64,000 nucleotides of DNA. Source: Variovorax sp. V93. Lineage in GTDB: Bacteria > Pseudomonadota > Gammaproteobacteria > Burkholderiales > Burkholderiaceae_C. Under the pieces are notes generated by a model. That model did not search any database and was not told the DNA's origin. It saw nothing but the letters and a program-made list of their open reading frames with translations. Position 1 is the first letter of the stretch. Each line of letters begins with the position of its first letter. This document shows, piece by piece, positions 1 to 9,862 of the stretch. The translations under genes and the position numbers were made by a program. The DNA lies in NCBI RefSeq assembly GCF_041154485.1, contig NZ_AP028669.1, positions 1,178,001-1,242,000 of the forward strand. The letters run 5' to 3'.

Positions 1-2
1 CG

Positions 3-587
3 ACCATCATCGGCCTGCTGATCGCGGCGCCCGCCGCGTACTCGATGGCCTTCTTCCGCACGAAGAAGACGCGCGACATCCTGATGTGGATGCTCTCCAC
101 CAAGATGATGCCGGCCGTCGGCGCGCTGGTGCCGATCTACGTGCTCGCGCAGACCGCGGGCCTGCTGGACTCGCTCACCGCGCTCACAGTCGTGTTCACG
201 CTGTCGAACCTGCCGATCATGGTGTGGATGCTCTACAGCGCCTACAAGGACATTCCGAACGAAATCCTCGAAGCCGCGCGCATGGACGGCGCCAGCCTGT
301 GGACCGAGTTCCGCCACGTCGTGCTGCCGCTGTCGGTGGGCGGCCTCGCATCGACCGGCCTCTTGTGCCTGGTGCTGAGCTGGAACGAGGCCTTCTGGGC
401 GCTCAATCTCAGCTCGGCCAAGGCCGGCACGCTGGCCACGCTGATCGCCTCGTACTCCAGCCCCGAAGGCCTGTTCTGGGCCAAGCTGTCGGCCGCCTCG
501 CTGATGGCGATCGCACCCATCGTCGTGTTCGGCTGGTTCAGCCAGAAGCAACTGGTGCAAGGCCTGACCTTCGGCGCCGTCAAGTAA
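3..587 (+). CDS. Polyol/sugar ABC transporter permease, MalG/MtlG type (5' end cut off)
   Basis: This is the C-terminal ~195 residues of an inner-membrane permease that moves a polyol or sugar across the membrane with the ATPase encoded next. The reading frame is open from the first bases of the window, so the start lies outside. Several hydrophobic segments are visible. The cytoplasmic EAA loop that docks onto the ATPase is clear (EAARMDGASLWTEF, then VVLPL), as in binding-protein-dependent permeases of the MalG group. The gene ends 17 bases before the ATPase start. The arabinitol and sorbitol dehydrogenases downstream suggest the SmoG/MtlG branch rather than maltose, which is an inference from context. 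The binding protein and first permease should lie just upstream, outside the window. Confidence 0.9.
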   Translation, partial: TIIGLLIAAPAAYSMAFFRTKKTRDILMWMLSTKMMPAVGALVPIYVLAQTAGLLDSLTALTVVFTLSNLPIMVWMLYSAYKDIPNEILEAARMDGASLWTEFRHVVLPLSVGGLASTGLLCLVLSWNEAFWALNLSSAKAGTLATLIASYSSPEGLFWAKLSAASLMAIAPIVVFGWFSQKQLVQGLTFGAVK

Positions 588-604
588 AGAAAGGGAGACA
601 CCTC

Positions 605-1642
605 ATGGCCTACCTGCAACTCAAAGACATCAAGAAGAGCTTTGGTGAAGTCAACATCATCAAGGGCGTCGATCTCGAAATCCAGAAGGGCGAGTTCATC
701 GTCTTCGTCGGGCCTTCGGGCTGCGGCAAGTCGACGCTGCTGCGCCTGATCGCGGGGCTCGAGCCGATCACCAGCGGCAAGCTGCTGCTCGACGGCAAGG
801 ACATCACCTGGACGCCTTCGGGCAAGCGTGACCTGGCGATGGTGTTCCAGAGCTATGCGCTCTATCCGCACATGAGCGTGTACGACAACATGTCCTTCGC
901 GCTCAAGCTCGCGGGCGTGCCGAAGGACGAGATCAAGACCAAGGTCGAGTACGCGGCGAAGACGCTCAACCTCACGCAGTACCTCGACCGCACGCCCAAG
1001 GACCTGTCGGGCGGGCAGCGCCAGCGCGTGGCGATCGGCCGCGCGATCGTGCGCGCGCCCAAGGTGTTTTTGTTCGACGAGCCGCTGTCCAACCTCGATG
1101 CCGCGCTGCGCGGCAACACGCGCGTCGAGATCCACAAGCTGCATCGCTCGCTCGGCGCCACCACCATCTACGTGACGCACGACCAGGTCGAGGCCATGAC
1201 GCTGGCCGACCGCGTGGTGGTGCTCAGGGACGGCCTGATCGAGCAGGTCGGCACGCCCCTCGAGCTCTACGATCACCCGGCCAACCAGTTCGTCGCGCAG
1301 TTCATCGGCATGCCGTCGATGAACATGGTGGCGGCAAGCGCGATTCCGAGCTTCTCCGCCGCCACCGGCGGGCGCCTGCCGAGCGACGGCTTCCTGGGCG
1401 TGCGGCCCGAAGGCCTGCGCGTGCATCCGAAGCAAGCTGCCGCCACGGGCGTGCCGGGGCGTGTGGAGCTGATCGAGGCGCTGGGTGCCGACACGCTGAT
1501 CCACGTCGACGTGGGCGGCGTGCCGCTGATCGCGCGCCAGAACGAGCGCACGCCGCTGCATGCGGGCGACGACGTAGCGGTCGAGCTCGATCCGTCGGTG
1601 CTCCATTTGTTCAACCGCGAAGGCCGTTCGGTCTCCGCCTGA
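605..1642 (+). CDS. Polyol ABC transporter ATP-binding protein, MalK/SmoK/MtlK type
   Basis: This 345-residue ATPase powers the polyol importer from the cytoplasmic face. Walker A is GPSGCGKST (residues 36-44), the ABC signature is LSGGQRQRV (about 133-141), and Walker B is VFLFDEP with the following D-loop SNLDA. The switch histidine lies in YVTHDQVEAMTLADR. A C-terminal TOBE-like region (about 245-345) is typical of sugar importers of the MalK group (CUT1). The start at 605 gives the usual N-terminus MAYLQLKDIKKSFG, and the purine-rich run AAAGAAAGGGAG just upstream can serve as ribosome binding site. It follows the permease directly and precedes the dehydrogenase by 19 bases, so the genes look co-transcribed. 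The exact substrate cannot be read from this subunit. Confidence 0.93.
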   Translation: MAYLQLKDIKKSFGEVNIIKGVDLEIQKGEFIVFVGPSGCGKSTLLRLIAGLEPITSGKLLLDGKDITWTPSGKRDLAMVFQSYALYPHMSVYDNMSFALKLAGVPKDEIKTKVEYAAKTLNLTQYLDRTPKDLSGGQRQRVAIGRAIVRAPKVFLFDEPLSNLDAALRGNTRVEIHKLHRSLGATTIYVTHDQVEAMTLADRVVVLRDGLIEQVGTPLELYDHPANQFVAQFIGMPSMNMVAASAIPSFSAATGGRLPSDGFLGVRPEGLRVHPKQAAATGVPGRVELIEALGADTLIHVDVGGVPLIARQNERTPLHAGDDVAVELDPSVLHLFNREGRSVSA

Positions 1643-1661
1643 TTTCTTCCGGAACATTCCC

Positions 1662-3113
1662 GTGACCCTCGCAGCAGCGCCTCTCGATGCGCCAACTCCA
1701 CCCGCGGCTCCGTCGGAGTTCATGGTGCTTCACCTCGGACTCGGCTCGTTCCATCGGGCCCACCAGGCCGTCTATTTGCAACGGCTGATCGATGCGGGCG
1801 ACACCCGCTGGTCGCTCTCGGGCGCCAACATCCGTCCCGACATGGCCGAGGTCGTCGCCGCGCTGCAGGCGCAGGGCGGCCGCTACACGCTCGAAACCGT
1901 GTCGCCGGCCGGCGAGTACCGCTACGAACAGATCGAGGCCATCCGCGAAGTGCTGTCGTGGGAGCCCTCGCTGGCCGCGGTGATCGCGCGCGGCGCGGCG
2001 CCGTCCACGCGCATCGTGTCCTTCACCGTGACCGAGGCTGGCTACTACCTCGACACCAAGGGCCGGCTGGACCTGTCGTTCGGCGATCTCGCGGCCGACA
2101 TCGAGCGCGCGCGTCGCGGCGAGGCGGGTGGCGAGGGCGTGACCATCTATGGCGCCGTCTGCGCGATCCTGCGCGCGCGCAAGGCCGCGCAGGCCGGTCC
2201 GGTGACGCTGCTCAACTGCGACAACCTGCGCCACAACGGCGATCGCTTCCGTGCCGGGCTGCTCGAGTTCATCGAACGCGCGGGCGATGCGGAACTGCTT
2301 GCCTGGGTGCAAGCGAACACTACCTGCCCGAACGCAATGGTCGATCGCATCACGCCGCGCCCGCCGCCCGAGCTGCGCGCGCGCGTGAAGGCCGCGACGG
2401 GGCGCGACGATGCGGCCGCGATCACCGGCGAGAGCTTCATCCAGTGGGTGATCGAGGACAACTTCGCGGCCGGGCGCCCCGACTGGGGCCGCGTGGGCGT
2501 GGAGCTGGTCGAATCGGTGCAGCCTTACGAAGAGGCCAAGATCCGCATCCTCAACGCCACGCACAGCTGCATCGCCTGGGCGGGCACGCTGGCAGGGCTG
2601 AACTTCATCCACGAAGGCACGCACGACGCGGCCATCCGCCGGATGGCCTTCGACTACGTCACCGACGACGTGATCCCGTGCCTCAGCCCGAGCCCGATCG
2701 ACCTCGCGGCCTACCGCGACGTGGTGCTCGACCGCTTCGGCAACCCCGCGATCCGCGACACCAACCAGCGCGTGGCGGCCGACGGCTTCTCGAAGATCCC
2801 GGGCTTCATCGCGCCCACGGTGCGCGAGCGGCTGGCCGCGGGGCAGCCGATCGACAGCGTTGCGATGCTGCCCGCGCTGTTCCTGGCCTTCCTGCAGCGC
2901 TGGCATCGCGGGGCGCTGCCCTATGCCTACCAGGACCAGGGCATGGACGAAGCCGCGGCGCACGCGATCTGCGATGCCGCCGATTCGGTGCTCGCGCTGT
3001 GCTCGGACCCGGGCCTGTGGGGCGCCGCCGCGGGAGATGCACGGCTGGTCGACGCGGTGCGCGCAGCGAGCGGGCGCGTGGCAAATTTCCTGAACTCTGG
3101 AGCAACGACATGA
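1662..3113 (+). CDS. dalD: D-arabinitol 4-dehydrogenase (polyol-specific long-chain dehydrogenase)
   Basis: This 483-residue NAD-dependent enzyme belongs to the mannitol/arabinitol long-chain dehydrogenase family and most likely oxidises D-arabinitol to D-xylulose. The N-terminal dinucleotide-binding part starts LHLGLGSFHRAHQAVYL. The catalytic KxxxxNxxH motif of the family is present as KIRILNATH near residue 290. Long stretches such as TVTEAGYYL, TTCPNAMVDRITPRPPPEL, QPYEEAKIRILN and DTNQRVAADGFSKIPGF match remembered Klebsiella/Ralstonia DalD proteins better than mannitol 2-dehydrogenase. Xylulokinase, the next enzyme for D-xylulose, is in the same operon, which supports arabinitol; activity on mannitol remains possible. 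The GTG start at 1662 is the furthest upstream in frame and encodes a low-complexity Ala/Pro leader. The stop overlaps the next start as ATGA. Confidence 0.87.
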   Translation: MTLAAAPLDAPTPPAAPSEFMVLHLGLGSFHRAHQAVYLQRLIDAGDTRWSLSGANIRPDMAEVVAALQAQGGRYTLETVSPAGEYRYEQIEAIREVLSWEPSLAAVIARGAAPSTRIVSFTVTEAGYYLDTKGRLDLSFGDLAADIERARRGEAGGEGVTIYGAVCAILRARKAAQAGPVTLLNCDNLRHNGDRFRAGLLEFIERAGDAELLAWVQANTTCPNAMVDRITPRPPPELRARVKAATGRDDAAAITGESFIQWVIEDNFAAGRPDWGRVGVELVESVQPYEEAKIRILNATHSCIAWAGTLAGLNFIHEGTHDAAIRRMAFDYVTDDVIPCLSPSPIDLAAYRDVVLDRFGNPAIRDTNQRVAADGFSKIPGFIAPTVRERLAAGQPIDSVAMLPALFLAFLQRWHRGALPYAYQDQGMDEAAAHAICDAADSVLALCSDPGLWGAAAGDARLVDAVRAASGRVANFLNSGATT

Positions 3114-3898
3114 GCGAACGTTTGAAGAACCGCCACGTGCTGCTGACCGGCGCCGGTGGCGGCATCGGTCTGGCCGTGGCCGAGGCCTGCATTGCGGAGG
3201 GCGCGCGCTGCAGCGTGGTCGACCGCGCTGCAGCGGCGCACGAGGCCGTGCGGGCGCTGCAGCAGCGCCACCCCGACAAGCTGGCCTACATCGCGGCCGA
3301 TGTGACCGACACGCAGGCCATTTCGCACATGCTGGCCGAGGCGCAGGTCGCCTTCGGGCCGATCCACACGCTGTTCAACAATGCCGCGGTGTTCGACCTG
3401 GCGCCGCTGCTCGACAGCGACGAGGCTTCGTTCGACCGGCTGTTCGCGGTCAACGTGAAGGGCATGTTCTTCGTGATGCAGGCCGTGCTGCGCCACATGG
3501 TCGAAGCGGGCACGCAGGGCGCGTCGGTCATCAACATGGCCTCGCAGGCCGGGCGGCGCGGCGAAGCGCTGGTGTCGCACTACTGCGCGACCAAGGCCGC
3601 GGTCATCAGCTACACGCAGAGCGCCGCGCTGGCCATGGCGCCGCACGGCATCCGTGTCAACGGCATTGCACCCGGTGTGGTCGACACGCCGATGTGGGAC
3701 CATGTCGACAGCCTGTTCGCCAAGGCCGAAGGGCTGCCGCCCGGCGAGAAGAAGCGCCGCGTGGGCCTGGAGGTGCCGCTCGGCCGCATGGGCGTGCCGG
3801 CCGACATCGCAGGCGCGGCGGTATTCTTGGCCAGCGACGAGGCGCGCTACATCACGGCGCAGACCCTCAACGTCGACGGCGGCAATGTCATGAGCTGA
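3110..3898 (+). CDS. smoS: Sorbitol dehydrogenase SmoS-like, short-chain dehydrogenase
   Basis: This 262-residue classical short-chain dehydrogenase has the NAD-binding glycine motif TGAGGGIG near the N-terminus, NNAA near residue 90, the catalytic serine region INMASQAGRRGEA, and YCATK as the YxxxK catalytic pair. The stretch SQAGRRGEALVSHYCATKAAVISYTQSA and the end TLNVDGGNVMS closely resemble Rhodobacter SmoS, which oxidises D-glucitol to D-fructose and also acts on related polyols. The ATG overlaps the dalD stop by four bases, indicating translational coupling. With the fructokinase-like gene downstream it gives a route sorbitol, fructose, fructose 6-phosphate. The substrate range is inferred from the family. 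Confidence 0.85.
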   Translation: MSERLKNRHVLLTGAGGGIGLAVAEACIAEGARCSVVDRAAAAHEAVRALQQRHPDKLAYIAADVTDTQAISHMLAEAQVAFGPIHTLFNNAAVFDLAPLLDSDEASFDRLFAVNVKGMFFVMQAVLRHMVEAGTQGASVINMASQAGRRGEALVSHYCATKAAVISYTQSAALAMAPHGIRVNGIAPGVVDTPMWDHVDSLFAKAEGLPPGEKKRRVGLEVPLGRMGVPADIAGAAVFLASDEARYITAQTLNVDGGNVMS

Positions 3899-3904
3899 CG
3901 AGTG

Positions 3905-4576
3905 ATGACCGAAGACTTCCATCTGTACCTCGACAGCGCGGACCTGGCCGAACTGAAGACTTGCCTGCCGCACCCGGTAGTGCACGGCGTGACGACCAAC
4001 CCCACGCTGCTGCAGCGTGCGGGCGTCGGCCGTGGCGAAGTGCCCGCTTTGCTGAAACGCTGCATCGAACTGGGCGCGCGGCAGGTGCAGGCGCAGGTGT
4101 ATTCGAGCGAGGTCGACGGCATGCTCGAAGACGCGCAAGCGCTGCTGTCGCACTTCGACCGGGGCCAGCTGGTCGTGAAGATTCCCGCCACGCGCCAGGG
4201 CCTCGATGCCGGCGCGCGGCTCATCGCGCAAGGCGTGCCCGTCACGTGGACGGCCGTCTATGCGCCCGAGCAGGCGCACTTCGCGGCGCAACTGGGCGCG
4301 GCCTATGCGGCGCCGTACCTCGGGCGGCTCGAGGACGCCGGTGTCGACGGGCTCGCGCTGATCGCGCAGATGCAGTCGCTGGTCGCGCAGCGCCCTTCGT
4401 CCGGCACGCGGCTGCTGGTGGCCAGTATCCGATCGCGCGAGGCGTATCTCTCGTTGCTGGGGCTGCGCGTGGGGGCCATCACGATCCCGCCGCGCCTCTT
4501 TGGCGAACTGCTCGACCATCCCGCCACGCTGGCCGCCGAACGCGGCTTCCTGGCCGATGCACGCGCCTTGCCCTGA
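3905..4576 (+). CDS. Fructose-6-phosphate aldolase-like protein (transaldolase family)
   Basis: This 223-residue class I aldolase-fold protein has the length of bacterial fructose-6-phosphate aldolase (about 220) rather than full transaldolase (about 316). The Schiff-base lysine is K92 in VVKIPAT. D10, the TTNPT motif with N32, and Y138 in APYLGR match the FSA active site. Q64 in QAQV stands where FSA has glutamine and transaldolases have glutamate. This favours reversible cleavage of fructose 6-phosphate to dihydroxyacetone and glyceraldehyde 3-phosphate over transaldolase activity. A GTG sits one codon upstream (3902) and could also start the protein. It lies inside the polyol operon, 6 bases after smoS and 20 before the sugar kinase. 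Its real substrate in this pathway is unknown. Confidence 0.8.
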   Translation: MTEDFHLYLDSADLAELKTCLPHPVVHGVTTNPTLLQRAGVGRGEVPALLKRCIELGARQVQAQVYSSEVDGMLEDAQALLSHFDRGQLVVKIPATRQGLDAGARLIAQGVPVTWTAVYAPEQAHFAAQLGAAYAAPYLGRLEDAGVDGLALIAQMQSLVAQRPSSGTRLLVASIRSREAYLSLLGLRVGAITIPPRLFGELLDHPATLAAERGFLADARALP

Positions 4577-4596
4577 CAGAGGAAAATCCGAGCACC

Positions 4597-5565
4597 ATGC
4601 GCATTGCACTCACGGGCGAAGCCCTCATCGATTTCACCGCCAGCGAGGCCGGCACGCTCGCGTTCCTGGGCCATGAGGGCGGCTCGCCGCTCAACACGGC
4701 CGTGGCCTGCGCGCGCCTCGGCCAGCCCACCGGCTTTCTCACGCAGCTGTCGACCGACCTGTTCGGCGAACGGCTGATGGGCTTTCTCGAACGCAACGGC
4801 GTCGACACCAGCTTCATCCTGCGCAGCAATGCGCCGTCGACGCTGGCCTTCGTCGAGCGCACGCCGCGGACCAACCGCTATGCCTTCTACACGCGCGGCA
4901 GCGCCGACGCCACCTGGGCGCCCGAACCGCTGCCGCAGCTGCCGGCGGAGTGCCGCTTCCTTCATTTCGGCTCGATCTCGATGCTGCAGGAGCCGGCGGC
5001 CACGCGCATTGCCGAGCTGGTCACGGCCAGCGCCGGGCGCCGCGTGATCGTGTTCGACCCGAACGTGCGTCCCAGCCTGATTCCCGACATGGCCGCCTAC
5101 CGCGAGCGCGTGACGGGCTGGCTCGCCATGGCCGACCTCGTCAAGCTCAGCGACGAGGACGCCGAACTGCTCGCCCCCGGCCAGCCGGTCGATGCGCTGG
5201 CCGCGGAATGCCTCCAGGCCGGCGCGCACGCCGTGGTCGTCACGCGCGGCGGCGCGGGCGCCACACTTTGGCGCACGGGGCACGCGCCCCTCACCGTGGC
5301 GGCGCCGCAGGTCCAGGTGGTCGACACCATCGGCGCGGGCGACACCTTCACGGCCGGACTCTCGGTGGCGCTGCTCGCGCACGGCGTCGAGCACCCGGCC
5401 CGGCTCGGCGAACTGGGCGACGACGCCTGGCGCGAAGTGATGCGCTTCGCCGCCACCGCCGCCGCACTCAACTGCACCCGCGAAGGTGCCGATCCGCCCA
5501 CGCTCGACGCGGTGCACGCCGCGCTGGCGCAGGAAGACAATGGGGCCGTCGCTTCCCGGCCCTGA
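4597..5565 (+). CDS. PfkB-family carbohydrate kinase, probable fructokinase
   Basis: This 322-residue cytoplasmic sugar kinase of the PfkB/ribokinase superfamily has the C-terminal signature DTIGAGDTFTAGLS with the catalytic aspartate. The N-terminal substrate region GGSPLNTAVACARLGQPTGF is typical of bacterial fructokinases (ScrK/MtlZ type). The start at 4597 follows AGAGGAAAA, a reasonable ribosome binding site. In this operon it would phosphorylate the fructose made by the sorbitol dehydrogenase, giving fructose 6-phosphate, the expected substrate of the neighbouring aldolase-like protein. PfkB kinases with other substrates such as ketodeoxygluconate look similar, so fructose is a context-based call. 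Confidence 0.82.
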   Translation: MRIALTGEALIDFTASEAGTLAFLGHEGGSPLNTAVACARLGQPTGFLTQLSTDLFGERLMGFLERNGVDTSFILRSNAPSTLAFVERTPRTNRYAFYTRGSADATWAPEPLPQLPAECRFLHFGSISMLQEPAATRIAELVTASAGRRVIVFDPNVRPSLIPDMAAYRERVTGWLAMADLVKLSDEDAELLAPGQPVDALAAECLQAGAHAVVVTRGGAGATLWRTGHAPLTVAAPQVQVVDTIGAGDTFTAGLSVALLAHGVEHPARLGELGDDAWREVMRFAATAAALNCTREGADPPTLDAVHAALAQEDNGAVASRP

Positions 5566-5578
5566 CCCCCGTGCTGCC

Positions 5579-6517
5579 ATGACAACGTCCACACGCAAAC
5601 GCTCGATTCCCCGTCAGCGCCAACCCGAGCTGGAGCGTGACATTGCGCGCTCGCCGTCGCTGGGCTACGAGGCCCCCGAAACCGGCCTGGTGCGCTGCCT
5701 GGCGCACGGCTTTCCGAGCCCGCTGGTGCGATGGCATTTCCATGAAGACTACGAGCTGCACCTGATCACCGAGACCTCTGGCAAGGCCTTCATCGGCGAC
5801 TGGATCGGGCCGTTCCAGCCCGGGCACCTCGTGCTGTGCGGGCCGCGGCTGCCGCACAACTGGATCTCGCTCGACGTGCCCGAAGGCGGCGCCGCGGGAC
5901 GCGACCGGGTGATCCAGTTCCGCCACGAGCCCATCGAGCGCGCCGCGGCCGAGATTCCGGAACTGCGCGAGGTGATGCAGCTGTTCGAACGCGCGCGGCA
6001 TGGCATCGAGTTCTTCGGCATGTCGCAGCAGGCGCAGGCGCACTGGGACAACATCAAGGCCGCGCGCGGCGTGCGCCGGCTCGGGCTGTTCCTCGAGTTC
6101 ATGGCCGACCTCGCGCAGTGCACCGACTACCGGCTGCTCTCGAGCGTGCAGATGCAGGGCGCGCAAGGCATCGAGGGCGACGCCCAGGTCGACCAGATCA
6201 ACGACATCGTCAACCGCATCACCAGCAACATGGCGGAGCCGATTTCCATGTCGGAGGTGGCGGCCGAACTGGGCATGAGCGAAAGCCGCTTCAGCCGCTT
6301 CTTCCGGCGCTCCACCGGCAACAGCTTCACCGACTTCGTCAACCGCGTGCGCATCAACAGCGCCTGCCACCTGCTGATGCAGACCGACCATTACGTGACC
6401 GACATCTGCTATCAGGTCGGCTTCAACAACGTGGCCAACTTCAACCGCCGCTTCCTCGAGATCAAGGGCATGACGCCGAGCGAGTTCAGGCGCCAGGCCG
6501 ACACGCGGTTCGGCTGA
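5579..6517 (+). CDS. AraC-family transcriptional regulator of the polyol operon (MtlR-like)
   Basis: This 312-residue regulator has an N-terminal cupin-like sensing region (WHFHEDYELHLITE, then GDWIGPFQPGHLVLCGPRLPHNW) and a C-terminal double helix-turn-helix of AraC type (from about residue 215: MSEVAAELGMSESRFSRFFRRSTG, then ICYQVGFNNVANFNRRF and MTPSEFRR). It matches the layout of MtlR, the AraC-type activator of the Pseudomonas mannitol/arabinitol operon. The gene lies within the operon, 13 bases after the kinase and 39 before xylulokinase, so it probably sets up positive autoregulation. Its target site should lie upstream of the transporter genes, outside the window. Confidence 0.87.
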   Translation: MTTSTRKRSIPRQRQPELERDIARSPSLGYEAPETGLVRCLAHGFPSPLVRWHFHEDYELHLITETSGKAFIGDWIGPFQPGHLVLCGPRLPHNWISLDVPEGGAAGRDRVIQFRHEPIERAAAEIPELREVMQLFERARHGIEFFGMSQQAQAHWDNIKAARGVRRLGLFLEFMADLAQCTDYRLLSSVQMQGAQGIEGDAQVDQINDIVNRITSNMAEPISMSEVAAELGMSESRFSRFFRRSTGNSFTDFVNRVRINSACHLLMQTDHYVTDICYQVGFNNVANFNRRFLEIKGMTPSEFRRQADTRFG

Positions 6518-6556
6518 CCACAGGCTTTTTCCAAGGCGCAATCAGGGGGCACCATC

Positions 6557-8026
6557 TTGTATCTGGGACTCGACCTCGGCACGTCCGAGCTCAAGGCGCT
6601 GCTGCTCGCCGACGATCACCGCATCGTCGGCGTGGCACGCGCGCCGCTCACCGTCGAGCGGCCGCAGCCGCTCTGGTCGGAGCAGGCGCCGAGCCAATGG
6701 TGGCATGCGCTCGAGGAGGCGATGCGCGCGCTCGGAAAGTCGCATCCCGAGGAGCTGGCGGCCGTGCGCGCCATCGGCTTGTCGGGCCAGATGCATGGCG
6801 CCACGCTGCTGGACGCCGCCGGCGAGGTGCTGCGACCCGCCATCCTCTGGAACGACGGACGCAGCGGCCCGCAGTGCGAGGCGCTGGCGCGTACCGTGCC
6901 GCGGCTGGGCGAGATCGCGGGCAACCTCGCGATGCCTGGCTTCACCGCGCCCAAGCTGCTGTGGGTGCGCGAGCACGAGCCCGACATCTTCGAGCGCGTG
7001 GCGCGCGTGCTGTTGCCGAAAGACTGGCTGCGCTTCATGCTCAGCGGCGAGGCCGTCAGCGAAATGTCCGATGCGGCCGGCACGCTGTGGCTCGACGTCG
7101 GCGCGCGCGACTGGTCCGACGAACTGCTCGCGGCCACCGGGCTCACGCGCGGCCACATGCCGCGGCTGGTCGAGGGCAGTGCAGTGTCGGCGCGGCTCAA
7201 GCCCGAGCTGGCCGCGCGCTGGGGTGTGGGCAGCAGCACCGTGCTCATTGCTGGCGGCGCGGGCGACAACGCCGCCAGCGCCGTCGGCATGGGGCTGGTG
7301 GAGCCGGGGCAGGGCTTCGTGTCGCTCGGCACCTCCGGCGTGGTGTTCGTCTCGACCGACCGTTTTTTGCCCAACCCCGCGCAGGCGATGCACGCCTTCT
7401 GCCATGCGCTGCCCGGGCGCTGGCACCAGATGTCGGTGATGCTTTCGGCCGCGAGCGCCGTGAGCTGGGCCGCCAAGGCATTCAAGTTCGCCGACGAGGC
7501 GGCATTGCTCGAAGCTGCCGCGTCGGTTGCACCGGCACAGCGCGAACGTTGCCCGTTGTTCCTGCCGTACCTCTCGGGCGAGCGTTCTCCGCACAACAAC
7601 CCGAACGCGCAGGGCGTGCTGTTCGGGCTCACGCATGCGCACGGTCCGGCGGAGATCGCCTATGCCGTGGTCGAGGGCGTGAGCTTCGGGTTGCGCGACG
7701 GCTTCGACACCCTGCGCCTGCCGGCCGGCATGCCGCTGCGCGAAGTGGCGCTGGTGGGCGGCGGCGCGCGCAGTGTGTGGTGGGGGCAGTTGCTGGCCGA
7801 CATCTTCGAGGTGCCGCTCACGCTCTATGCGGGCAGCGAGACGGGTGGGGCGCTGGGTGCGGCTCGCCTTGCCTGGCTGGCCGACGGAGGCACCGTGGCC
7901 GAGGTGTGCACGCTGCCGCCGGTGAAGCAGCGGCTCGTGCCCTCGCAAGACGGCGCCACCGCGCACGCGGCACGCCATGCGCGCTTCAAGCGCCTCTACG
8001 CAGCATTGCGCGATCAGTTCCGATGA
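6557..8026 (+). CDS. xylB: Xylulokinase (FGGY family)
   Basis: This 489-residue FGGY-family kinase phosphorylates D-xylulose to xylulose 5-phosphate for the pentose phosphate pathway. The phosphate-binding N-terminus YLGLDLGTSELKALLL, the family motif SGQMHGATLLD near residue 75, AILWNDGR, and the C-terminal VALVGGGARSVWWGQLLADI region all fit xylulokinase, and the length is normal. The start is TTG at 6557, preceded by the strong Shine-Dalgarno AGGGGG 7 bases upstream; no ATG in frame would keep the conserved N-terminus. It is the last gene of the polyol operon and supplies the kinase step for D-xylulose made by the arabinitol dehydrogenase. A hairpin terminator follows 24 bases later. Confidence 0.93.
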   Translation: MYLGLDLGTSELKALLLADDHRIVGVARAPLTVERPQPLWSEQAPSQWWHALEEAMRALGKSHPEELAAVRAIGLSGQMHGATLLDAAGEVLRPAILWNDGRSGPQCEALARTVPRLGEIAGNLAMPGFTAPKLLWVREHEPDIFERVARVLLPKDWLRFMLSGEAVSEMSDAAGTLWLDVGARDWSDELLAATGLTRGHMPRLVEGSAVSARLKPELAARWGVGSSTVLIAGGAGDNAASAVGMGLVEPGQGFVSLGTSGVVFVSTDRFLPNPAQAMHAFCHALPGRWHQMSVMLSAASAVSWAAKAFKFADEAALLEAAASVAPAQRERCPLFLPYLSGERSPHNNPNAQGVLFGLTHAHGPAEIAYAVVEGVSFGLRDGFDTLRLPAGMPLREVALVGGGARSVWWGQLLADIFEVPLTLYAGSETGGALGAARLAWLADGGTVAEVCTLPPVKQRLVPSQDGATAHAARHARFKRLYAALRDQFR

Positions 8027-8049
8027 GCGCCGCATTGTGAAGCGCCCAT

Positions 8050-8080
8050 AAAAAAACCCGTCGAGAGACGGGCTTTTTTG
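8050..8080. terminator. Bidirectional intrinsic terminator between xylB and groEL
   Basis: CCCGTC (8057-8062), a GAGA loop and GACGGG (8067-8072) form a 6-bp stem. An A run lies on the left and T6 (8074-8079) on the right, so the hairpin can end transcripts coming from xylB on the plus strand and from groEL on the minus strand. Confidence 0.8.
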
Positions 8081-8112
8081 TTCAGGAGGCACCGCGGATC
8101 CGGCTCCGCCGG

Positions 8113-8176
8113 TCCGCAGGTGTCGCCCCCCTGGAGGGGGAGGCGGCTACACGCAGTGAGCCGCTTCGGGGGTGGG
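8113..8176 (-). repeat. REP-like palindromic intergenic repeat
   Basis: The segment between the terminator and the groEL stop is a GC-rich structured repeat. On the minus strand a GTAG tetranucleotide (8147-8150) is followed by a palindrome whose core is CCCCC-TCCA-GGGGG (8127-8140). Next to it, GCGGCT and AGCCGC (8143-8164) form a second hairpin. A GTAG tetranucleotide before an imperfect palindrome is the hallmark of REP elements. I recall very similar sequences being common in intergenic regions of Variovorax and Acidovorax, but copy number cannot be checked here. Confidence 0.6.
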
Positions 8177-8179
8177 CAA

Positions 8180-9835
<1,656 letters not shown>

Positions 9836-9862
9836 TTATTACTCCGAATGGGGATGGATGGA

